From NCBI GenBank assembly GCA_028717645.1, contig JAQUNK010000010.1, positions 1 to 42,484 of the forward strand: a DNA stretch of 42,484 nt. Direction: 5' to 3'. Positions 35,565 through 42,484 of the stretch are shown in pieces (positions within the stretch are counted from its first letter, which is position 1; every line of letters begins with the position of its first letter). Source of the stretch: Candidatus Omnitrophota bacterium. Lineage in GTDB: Bacteria > Omnitrophota > Gorgyraeia > Gygaellales > JAMWDD01. A program made the translations under genes and the position numbers. The notes beneath the pieces are model-generated. The model was not told the DNA's origin. It worked only from the letters and a program-made list of their open reading frames with translations, and did no database searches.

Positions 35565-36410
35565 TCAAATAAATGTTTTTAAGATACCCCTGATCTTGGC
35601 TTCTCTGCCTGCTGTATCCCGGGCGGTTAATTTTTCTTCAAAAACAGGCGCGTCTTTTTTATAAATTACGCCCAGGGCAATGGGCTTATCAGCATTATAA
35701 TCCCATTCCCTCACCTTTTGCAAGGCCTGATTATAATCGGCCGCGTCGTGGTCCTTTATTTCGTAGACCCGCTTATCATAATATTCATACATATTAAAGT
35801 AAGTAACGCAGACCTGCAGGACATCCACCAGAGAAAAACCCCTGTGTAAGATCGCTTCTTTAAAGATCTTCTTTAGCAATTCCATGCCGTGCGAAGTACC
35901 CCGCGCCAAAAATGATGCGTTGCTCGCCAGCATTAATTCCAACGGATTGATTGGAGGCTCTTTTGTGCCTTGGGGCGTAGAGCGGCCCTTGAAGCCCGTA
36001 GGTGAAGTAGGAGTATACTGGCCAGTGGTCAGACCGTATACGCGGTTGTTGTGGATGATCATGGTAATATCGATATTGCGCTTCGCGGCAAAGATCAGAT
36101 GCTCTATCCCTTCGCCATAGGCATCGCCGTCTCCGGCAAAACAGATCACCTTGATCTTAGGGTTAGCCAATTTTATCCCTTCTGCTGCCGGCGTGGCCCG
36201 GCCATGGATAGAATAAAAACTATTCACGTTCAGATAATCTACGATTTTCGCGTGGCAGCCTATGCCGGAAACCAAAACAATATTTTCTAAAGGAACACCT
36301 TCTGCGCTTAGTTCGGTAAGTACTGCTTTTATGGCGTTCATAATTGCGAAATTACCGCAACCCGGGCACCAGGTATTTTGAGCAGGAGTCCCTAAATTTA
36401 TTTCGCTCAT
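35565..36410 (-). CDS. 2-oxoacid:ferredoxin oxidoreductase, beta (TPP) subunit
   Basis: 281 aa; TWCPGCGNFAIMNAI, SGIGCHAKIVDYLNVNSFYSIHGRATPAAEGIKLANP, CFAGDGDAYGEG. Confidence 0.94.
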   Translation of the reverse strand: MSEINLGTPAQNTWCPGCGNFAIMNAIKAVLTELSAEGVPLENIVLVSGIGCHAKIVDYLNVNSFYSIHGRATPAAEGIKLANPKIKVICFAGDGDAYGEGIEHLIFAAKRNIDITMIIHNNRVYGLTTGQYTPTSPTGFKGRSTPQGTKEPPINPLELMLASNASFLARGTSHGMELLKKIFKEAILHRGFSLVDVLQVCVTYFNMYEYYDKRVYEIKDHDAADYNQALQKVREWDYNADKPIALGVIYKKDAPVFEEKLTARDTAGREAKIRGILKTFI

Positions 36411-38080
36411 TTCACTGCCTCTTTTATTAATTTTTCCAACTCATCCAAGGAGAATGGCCGGCCGTCATATTTGAGTATATGCTTGTCCACGCCAATACCG
36501 TACATTTTGAGCAAGCGCGCCAATTGAGCTGTGGCGTTGTTTTCTACTGAAATTAATTTTTTTACGCCGCTAACTGCCCGTTGGAATTGATCTATGGAAA
36601 AAGGCGCAAGCACTATCGGCTGGATGACTTTTAAACCTAACTTATCGGCCAATTCTACGCAAACGCCCTTATTAGAACCCCAGCAAAGCAGGCCAACTGT
36701 AGAATCTTTTTTTCCATACACTTTTACGGTTTCGATCTTTTCCAGGTCCTGCCGTAAATATTTTTCTTTAAGCAAGCGCTTGTCCTGCATAAGGACGGTC
36801 TGGACGGGGTCTTCCGTAGTAATGCCGTATTCATCGTGTTCATAACTATTCACTTTCACGACCGCGCACTTGTCACCAGCAAAGGCCAGGCCCGATATGC
36901 CGTTTTCCGTAAGCTGATATCTTTGGTAGGGAGATTTTCTGCCCCAGAGAACAGGCGCATCTTCTTTTATCGGAGGAATGGAATTTATATCGAAATTAAA
37001 AACGCCTTCTCCTAAATTTTTGTCAGTAAGGATGATCGATGGGATCTGATATTTCCAGCTGATGTTCAGCGCTTTGGCCGCCCAAAAATAGGACTCTTCT
37101 GCATCCGCCGGCGCAACAATGAAACGCGCAAATTCTCCCTGGCCGGCATTTAAAGCAAAATGCAGGTCTGTTTGACTGGAATAGGTCGGTAGGCCGGTAG
37201 ACGGCCCTGGCCTTTGCCCGAGGACAATCACAATCGGTAATTCAGCCATCCCGGCAAAACTCAGGCCCTCGGTCATCAGGCAAAATCCGCCGCCGGACGT
37301 GCCCACAGCCGTTTTTTCTCCCATATAACTAAATCCCAGGGCCATAAGCATCACGCCAATTTCACTCTCTGGATGAATTACTTTCAGCCCGAAATTTTCC
37401 GCGCTCTCAGCGAGAAAATGTAATATTGGCGAAGACGGGGTCATCGGATAGGCAATGTAGGTTGTCAGGCCCCCTTTGATCAAGCCCAGGCTCAGGGCCT
37501 GATTACCGGATACCAGTGGCAACGCCTCCTGGTTAAAGGGCTCTATTTTTACTAATTCCTTTGTTGCATCGTAGCCGCGGCGGGCAATTTTTAAATTCAG
37601 ATCCGCTTCTTTGTTAAATTCTTTCCTGAATACCGCGTCTAAAATATCCCAGCTTATTTGGCCCGCCCTGACAAATGCGCCGATAATACAGGTGTTGCGC
37701 ATTATTTCCGGAGCATTCTCTTCTTTGACGATTTTTGTGATAGGGATACCTATTGTCTGGACGCCTGCGGAAAGGCCCTCTATTTTGACGGAATCAGGAT
37801 CATAAATCACTATTGCCCCGTCTTTTAATTTATCTTTATGGAGATCAAAAGTATCTTGATTTAAGGCAAGGATGAAGTCTATTTTATTTTGGTGTGCGGC
37901 AATTCTTTTTCGAGCCGTGCGGATAATAGAGAAGGTGTGGCCACCCCGGATAAGCGACGGGTAATCGCGGTAAATATAAACCCGCTGGCCGATGCGATTT
38001 AAGATAAGGCCAATGACTGTCGCCGACTTATCTATACCGAAGCCGGCCTTACCGCCGATAAGTAGAGAAAATTCATTCAT
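36407..38080 (-). CDS. 2-oxoacid:ferredoxin oxidoreductase, fused gamma-alpha subunit
   Basis: 557 aa; N-terminal gamma domain LIGGKAGFGIDKSATVIGLILNRIG; alpha GNQALSLGLIKGGLTTYIAYPMTPSSPILHFLA. Confidence 0.93.
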   Translation of the reverse strand: MNEFSLLIGGKAGFGIDKSATVIGLILNRIGQRVYIYRDYPSLIRGGHTFSIIRTARKRIAAHQNKIDFILALNQDTFDLHKDKLKDGAIVIYDPDSVKIEGLSAGVQTIGIPITKIVKEENAPEIMRNTCIIGAFVRAGQISWDILDAVFRKEFNKEADLNLKIARRGYDATKELVKIEPFNQEALPLVSGNQALSLGLIKGGLTTYIAYPMTPSSPILHFLAESAENFGLKVIHPESEIGVMLMALGFSYMGEKTAVGTSGGGFCLMTEGLSFAGMAELPIVIVLGQRPGPSTGLPTYSSQTDLHFALNAGQGEFARFIVAPADAEESYFWAAKALNISWKYQIPSIILTDKNLGEGVFNFDINSIPPIKEDAPVLWGRKSPYQRYQLTENGISGLAFAGDKCAVVKVNSYEHDEYGITTEDPVQTVLMQDKRLLKEKYLRQDLEKIETVKVYGKKDSTVGLLCWGSNKGVCVELADKLGLKVIQPIVLAPFSIDQFQRAVSGVKKLISVENNATAQLARLLKMYGIGVDKHILKYDGRPFSLDELEKLIKEAVK

Positions 38081-38475
38081 TATTCAACGCTTAATTTCCT
38101 GGAATTCTCCCATAAACCATGGATATTGCAATAAGAAGACGCGAGTATCGTCCCGGATTTTTCAGTCTTAAAATTAACGGTTACTTCAGGATGCGTAAAG
38201 ATGGTGCTGGTGTTCGGCCCCTGGACAGACTCCCCGTGTGTGCCGAATTCGACTCTGGCTATCTGATAAGGGAACTTTTCTCCATCGGGTAAAAAGAAAA
38301 GTACTATCCAGCGGATATGGTGCTCGGTGGTATTCGGATGGGGTATTTCTTTACCCACAACTGCTGTGATCTTACAGGCCTCGCCTTTTTTAATTTTTTC
38401 CGCAGCTTCGATCACCGGGACATGTTTTTCCGCTTTCCAATCTGCCGTCTGGAACAATTCTTTGATCGCTGCCAT
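38080..38475 (-). CDS. Superoxide reductase (neelaredoxin / desulfoferrodoxin catalytic domain)
   Basis: EKHVPVIEAAEKIKKGEACKITAVVGKEIPHPNTTEHHIRWI ... SSYCNIHGLWENS metal-ligand motifs; start set to the internal Met at 38475 preceded by GAGGGG (ORF track starts at 38520). Confidence 0.9.
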   Translation of the reverse strand: MAAIKELFQTADWKAEKHVPVIEAAEKIKKGEACKITAVVGKEIPHPNTTEHHIRWIVLFFLPDGEKFPYQIARVEFGTHGESVQGPNTSTIFTHPEVTVNFKTEKSGTILASSYCNIHGLWENSRKLSVE

Positions 38476-38489
38476 TTCTGACCCCTCCT

Positions 38490-38675
38490 CTATGCAATAG
38501 TTATCGCGGTTACCGGACACTCGTCTGTCGCCTGCTTACAACAAGCTTCAGCGCCTACCGGAACGATATTCACATAAACAACTGCCTTATCTTCTTCCAT
38601 CTTAAAAACCTGTGGGCAAGTCTGTGTGCACAACTGACAACCAATACAGGTATCCGGGTCAACTTTTGCTTTCAT
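38490..38675 (-). CDS. Ferredoxin [4Fe-4S]
   Basis: 61 aa; CIGCQLCTQTCPQVF ... CCKQATDECPVTAI. Confidence 0.92.
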   Translation of the reverse strand: MKAKVDPDTCIGCQLCTQTCPQVFKMEEDKAVVYVNIVPVGAEACCKQATDECPVTAITIA

Positions 38676-38722
38676 CTGGCCTCCCTGGTTATGATTTTAC
38701 CCTTACCAAGAAATCGCTTGGA

Positions 38723-39604
38723 TTACGTAGGATCGCCCCCATCGCCATCCTCTTCAGCCGGCGGCGTTTCCTCGGGACTATTCGTAAACCCGCCCCCTCC
38801 CTGGCTACCCAACACTAATCCGCTTAAGGCCATGTTTTCAGGGTCATCCTCGCGATGTTTCTGTTTCAATGTCTTTCCCTTTCCAAAATAATATTTCACT
38901 CCGGCCATGACGCTGTGATAATCGTTTTCTCCCCAGCTTCCCCTGACAAATAAAGTAGCTCCATTAAGAAGTTTAAAGCCAGGCATATATTCAAGACCTA
39001 CCATTCCAGCAGTAACCCCGCCTGAATAGCTACAGCCAGTATTAAGAGCGAGATTATCAATAACATACCAACGAAAGATAAGATCTGAAAAGGCGCCGTG
39101 TTTTATGGTGTCGCCGGTTTCATATCCAACATCTGTCAAAACAGAAAAACGGCCAAGATATAATTCAGCGGAAACCCCGCCCCGAGAAACATTATTTGCG
39201 CCTACCACGACATTAGACCCCATGATGCCAATAAGCCCTTTGTCCGGATTACGCCAAAAGAGGCTGCCTCCTACTCCCCAAAGCGAAGAGGCACTGTAAT
39301 CACCGCCCAAGCCGTCTATGGCCAGGCCAAAAGAATGGGTGAGTGGTAAAGTAACAGAAGCACTGCCAAATTTTGTCGAGGCCGCGTCAAGGTCGGCATA
39401 ACCGCCGGATATTTTTGTATTTATACCTGAAACCGCGGGCTTGGACCCATAAGAACCGGCGTAAGCAAGCTGTGTCCCGAACAAACTTATAACCATAGCC
39501 GCGAGAATAATCTTTATTTTCATTTTTTCCTCCGCTTCCAAAAACTGAAAAAGCATTGATATTGTTGCTTTATTATATAACAATAAATAAAAGTTTGGCA
39601 ACAA
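38723..39604 (-). CDS. Secreted outer-membrane beta-barrel-like hypothetical protein
   Basis: Signal peptide MKIKIILAAMVISLFGTQLAYA (internal start likely); alternating beta-strand pattern; acidic Pro-rich tail. Confidence 0.6.
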   Translation of the reverse strand: MLPNFYLLLYNKATISMLFQFLEAEEKMKIKIILAAMVISLFGTQLAYAGSYGSKPAVSGINTKISGGYADLDAASTKFGSASVTLPLTHSFGLAIDGLGGDYSASSLWGVGGSLFWRNPDKGLIGIMGSNVVVGANNVSRGGVSAELYLGRFSVLTDVGYETGDTIKHGAFSDLIFRWYVIDNLALNTGCSYSGGVTAGMVGLEYMPGFKLLNGATLFVRGSWGENDYHSVMAGVKYYFGKGKTLKQKHREDDPENMALSGLVLGSQGGGGFTNSPEETPPAEEDGDGGDPT

Positions 39605-39666
39605 TTTTTATGGAAATTCTCGTCCTTGCGGAGCCATCCAGCCCGTCTCAGCAGCCCCCCCCGCAA

Positions 39667-39704
39667 AAAATAAAAAAAACCCGTCCAGCATTTCGCTGAA
39701 CGGG
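39667..39704 (-). terminator. Intrinsic terminator
   Basis: Minus strand CCCGTtCAGC-gaaat-GCTGgACGGG followed by TTTTTTTTATTTTTT. Confidence 0.8.
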
Positions 39705-39721
39705 ATCCTATTTAGGTTATA

Positions 39722-40117
39722 TTATTTATTTTCTGTTGCTTGGCTTTCTGTTTTATTCTTGCCGTATTTTTCTTTCATGTTTTTCATCATTTCCTGTATG
39801 GACCCTATGTCCATCGTAAAGTTAGCTTCTGTTTTTATTTCCGCTTCCTTTATCAGATTCAGGTCTTTGTCGTATTTGAGCAGCTTATTGCCGGCTAGAA
39901 TGATCACCCCGCCGTCATTAGTAGCCACCATTTGTTTCTGCATCGCCCCCATCATCTGCATAGCCATACCACCCATGCGTGCCGTATCCATTTGCTTTGC
40001 CGCTGCTTTCTCCCCCGCCACGGTCTGATTCTGCTCAACAGGTGCCTGGGCAAAAGCTACAACCGAACAAAACATTATAGCAACGATTACCAAGCCCAAA
40101 ACCTTTACTCTACTCAT
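39722..40117 (-). CDS. Small secreted hypothetical protein
   Basis: 131 aa; signal peptide VLGLVIVAIMFCSVVAFAQA; Met-rich MGGMAMQMMGAMQKQM segment. Confidence 0.6.
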   Translation of the reverse strand: MSRVKVLGLVIVAIMFCSVVAFAQAPVEQNQTVAGEKAAAKQMDTARMGGMAMQMMGAMQKQMVATNDGGVIILAGNKLLKYDKDLNLIKEAEIKTEANFTMDIGSIQEMMKNMKEKYGKNKTESQATENK

Positions 40118-40205
40118 AATAACCTCTCCTCTCTTTATATTAAAACTCTCTAAACTTCTCTACCCACAAACAACTATTGAATTAAGTGTCTTATTCCCGG
40201 AATTC

Positions 40206-40817
40206 TTATCTACTTCCTCTTTCTTTTGCCTCAATCAATCTTTTCCGTTCTTTTTCAAATATTCCCAATAACTGTATTCTTACTCCACTGTCAAATGTTC
40301 CCCTAAAAGCGAATTGATTATTTATCTCATTTACCATAGAATCATATATAAATTTTTCACTTTCTTCCCACTCCTTAATGCTAAAATAACTTGGTATCTT
40401 GCTAACTTCTTCATAATAAGTAGTTACCAATTCTCTATCGTTTTTGCCTTCTTGATATTTTAAAGTATTATCAATACTTTCTAAATAACGAGAAATATAT
40501 AGGGAATAATCTGCTGGCGTTAATAAACCTTTCTTTTCTTTTTCCTTTAATTCTTCTATTCCCTTTTTTATTTCTCGCGTTCTATTCTCTGCACGCATTT
40601 CTGAATATTCTCTTTTAACTTCATCAACTTTTTTCTCAAACATTTGATAAGCAAAAGTCAAAATAACAGCCACTCCAGCAACAAGTCCTAAAGCTAACTT
40701 CAAATACCAATTCCACTTATTAAGTTCAACAAAGAATGCACCTATACCCAAAAGCCCTAAATAAAGAGCAGCAAAATAATATATAAATTTCATTTTTCCT
40801 CCCTCAATATCTTTCAA
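40206..40817 (-). CDS. Two-TM hypothetical protein with charged cytoplasmic tail
   Basis: 203 aa; TMs FIYYFAALYLGLLGIGAFF and LKLALGLVAGVAVILTFAY; AT-rich codon usage. Confidence 0.6.
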   Translation of the reverse strand: MKDIEGGKMKFIYYFAALYLGLLGIGAFFVELNKWNWYLKLALGLVAGVAVILTFAYQMFEKKVDEVKREYSEMRAENRTREIKKGIEELKEKEKKGLLTPADYSLYISRYLESIDNTLKYQEGKNDRELVTTYYEEVSKIPSYFSIKEWEESEKFIYDSMVNEINNQFAFRGTFDSGVRIQLLGIFEKERKRLIEAKERGSR

Positions 40818-40968
40818 ATCTCAAGACCGTTTATAATTTACCTTAATATTATCAATGAGTTACCATAGAACTATCTTTTATATTATACCTCTATCTTCCG
40901 AAGGCAACAATGGATTTGGCGGGTTGAACACACTAATCTTAGACTGGCTAGGCTAGGATTCCGCATAA

Positions 40969-41066
40969 GGGCGGGTGTCTGCTGAGACGGGGCCCCGTAC
41001 GCGCGCAGGCCGCCGACGAAGTGCGGCCGAGCACGGACGGGGTGGATCAGCAGACAGAACCCGCCC
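40969..41066. repeat. GC-rich nested inverted repeat (candidate structured ncRNA or cruciform element)
   Basis: Outer GGGCGGGT-GTCTGCTGA / TCAGCAGAC-aga-ACCCGCCC (17 bp with 3 nt bulge), middle CCCCGT/ACGGGG, inner GGCCGC/GCGGCC. Confidence 0.75.
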
Positions 41067-41080
41067 GCACGCAAAAATAA

Positions 41081-41120
41081 AAAAAGAGAGAACCTTTTTA
41101 GGGTGCTCTCTTTTTAACAG
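41081..41120 (-). terminator. Intrinsic terminator of tRNA-Phe
   Basis: Minus strand AAAAAGAGAG-caccctaaaaaggtt-CTCTCTTTTT then T-rich tract. Confidence 0.75.
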
Positions 41121-41133
41121 TAACAAATAAACG

Positions 41134-41208
41134 TGGTGCCGAGGAGAAGAATCGAACTTCCCACGCCGGCCTTTTCAGGGCCGCGCTCTACCACTGAGCT
41201 ACCTCGGC
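41134..41208 (-). tRNA. tRNA-Phe (anticodon GAA), CCA encoded
   Basis: Minus strand GCCGAGGTAGCTCAGTGGTAGAGCGCGGCCCTGAAAAGGCCGGCGTGGGAAGTTCGATTCTTCTCCTCGGCACCA; loop CTGAAAA. Confidence 0.95.
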
Positions 41209-41443
41209 GAAATCGTATCTATGCTGTATCCCAATTATTTACGATTTTTGTGCTGTTTTCTCGTCGGTAAACTCACTTCAATAGCCCACATTATCGTTCA
41301 ATACTATTCAACATCATTCTACATCGAGTTACTACAATTTCACTACAGGGAATTCTTCGTAAGGATCCTCTCAAAATATGCCCCAGATTGGATTTCAGAT
41401 TATAGCATAACCTCAGAAAGTCGCAAGGCATTCTTAAGAAGAG

Positions 41444-41487
41444 GGCCAGAAGAACTCGCAGGAGGAGGTAGCCTGCATCTTCTGGCC
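41444..41487. repeat. Inverted repeat with nested stem
   Basis: GGCCAGAAGA ... TCTTCTGGCC (10 bp) enclosing GCAGG ... CCTGC. Confidence 0.7.
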
Positions 41488-41531
41488 TTGTCTGTGGAGA
41501 AAGAGCGCTGGGCAGGCGCTCCGGGGAGAAC

Positions 41532-41873
41532 TTATTTATTTTGCTCTGTTGCCTTTTTCCAGATAGACAAAGCTATCTGCCTCAAGAGATCCTGTTCGGA
41601 TTCTTTTAAATCTTTCCATTCATCTTTGGCTTTAAGCGCCATATAATCTGTAAAAGCCTTGCGCTTGGCTTCGCTGGAAGGAAATCCTTGCTGAGCCACA
41701 TATTGAACAGCGTCAAGTAACAAAGTCTTAGAGGAATCTAAAAACTCTTGCGCCGTCTCGCTTAATACCTCTTTGGCAAAAGGTCCCAACAAGCTCCAGG
41801 CTTTCTGAATGAACGCCTTTGCCTTATTGAACAACGAGTTGATCCAGTTACCGATAACGCTAAACAGTCCCAT
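41532..41873 (-). CDS. Small hypothetical protein (phage/lysis-associated-like)
   Basis: MGLFSVIGNWINSLFNKAKAFIQKAWSLLGPFAKEVL...; start at 41873 chosen because GGAGGG precedes ATGGGACTG. Confidence 0.55.
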   Translation of the reverse strand: MGLFSVIGNWINSLFNKAKAFIQKAWSLLGPFAKEVLSETAQEFLDSSKTLLLDAVQYVAQQGFPSSEAKRKAFTDYMALKAKDEWKDLKESEQDLLRQIALSIWKKATEQNK

Positions 41874-42402
41874 CTGTCCCTCCCTGGTTAAGCAAAGCAT
41901 TGTACTTTGCTATATATTTTACGGTTTCTTCCGGTTTGATTTTCTTAGTTACCCTCCCTATGCCAGCATTGTAGGCCCAAAGAATATTCTCCGTGCTTAC
42001 CGGCAGGTTGTAATATTCGAGTAACTGCGGTATGCGAACTTCCAGCATCCAAAGGGCTATCCTCTTATTTATCTCCGGATCGAAGAGCTGATCATCCGCA
42101 TATTGCTCAGCCGGGTGGAAGATATTAAAATCAGTCAAGGCAATATGGGTGATCTGGCATAGCCCCCGCGCGCCGCTTTTTTCATTGCAGGCTTTAGGGT
42201 TGCCTGAACTTTCAATTTGGATAACCTTTTCTATATCTACTATCATGGAGTTCCTGATCTCCCTCTCGTTTTCTTTATTCGTCGGGGTAGTTGGCCAGCA
42301 ATCCCGGTCCGGTAGATTTTTTTCACCCGGCCATGGCTTAGTAATGCTGTAAAAGAATCCCCTTTTTAGGAAACCTCTCCACCAAGACGAAATCCAGCTC
42401 AT
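41860..42402 (-). CDS. SLT-type lytic transglycosylase-like protein
   Basis: IEKVIQIESSGNPKACNEKSGARGLCQITHIALTDF ... ENILWAYNAGIGRVTKK matches the soluble lytic transglycosylase ES..GARGL.Q....AYNAG pattern. Confidence 0.82.
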   Translation of the reverse strand: MSWISSWWRGFLKRGFFYSITKPWPGEKNLPDRDCWPTTPTNKENEREIRNSMIVDIEKVIQIESSGNPKACNEKSGARGLCQITHIALTDFNIFHPAEQYADDQLFDPEINKRIALWMLEVRIPQLLEYYNLPVSTENILWAYNAGIGRVTKKIKPEETVKYIAKYNALLNQGGTDGTV

Positions 42403-42405
42403 TGG

Positions 42406-42484
42406 TTAGTTTTTATCTGAACCGCTGGCTTTATCCAATATGTCTTGGACGTTCTGGCTTATTGTGAAATCCGGCAACTTCTGG
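42406..42484 (-). CDS. Partial hypothetical protein, C-terminus only (runs off right edge)
   Basis: Own translation ends ...QKLPDFTISQNVQDILDKASGSDKN*; 4 nt upstream of the SLT ORF. Confidence 0.45.
   Translation of the reverse strand, partial: QKLPDFTISQNVQDILDKASGSDKN

Noticed and set aside
38476-38520. N-terminal extension of the superoxide reductase ORF
   Set aside because: Overlaps ferredoxin in another frame; a strong GAGGGG site precedes the internal ATG at 38475.
40883-41074. 63 aa minus-strand ORF
   Set aside because: Spans the GC-rich palindromic element; composition follows the hairpin rather than a protein fold.
41134-41208. Integration site (att) at tRNA-Phe
   Set aside because: No repeat of the tRNA 3' end was seen elsewhere in the window and no integrase is present; it cannot be tested beyond the right edge.

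Overview
This 42.5 kb window looks like a Gram-negative (diderm) bacterial chromosome. Gene content and fusions suggest Omnitrophota/OP3-like or a related candidate lineage; this is inference only. Every credible gene, including both tRNAs, lies on the minus strand. Read in transcription order (right to left), the window contains: a small phage-like lysis/SLT region; tRNA-Phe beside a GC-rich structured element; an anaerobic redox cluster (ferredoxin, superoxide reductase, 2-oxoacid:ferredoxin oxidoreductase, hemerythrin); a CdaA(DacA)-YbbR fusion; a cyclic-di-GMP-I (GEMM-I) riboswitch with an intrinsic terminator; two tandem two-partner-secretion (TpsA) adhesins sharing an apparently exact 1.08 kb 5' repeat and an exact 59 bp 3' repeat; a FecR-like / CHASE2-GGDEF / FecR / TpsB unit; tRNA-Thr; MFS; kdsC, an lptC-lptA fusion and lptB; a trigger factor without its PPIase domain; clpP; serine-biosynthesis genes; a periplasmic thiol-redox gene pair; purA; OmpA; DUF4912 and GH57; and the envelope/isoprenoid operon uppS-cdsA-dxr-rseP-ispG-proS. 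The strongest candidate for an undescribed system is the c-di-GMP riboswitch-controlled adhesin cassette locus, which has its own diguanylate cyclase and secretion pore (about 23.0-33.5 kb).
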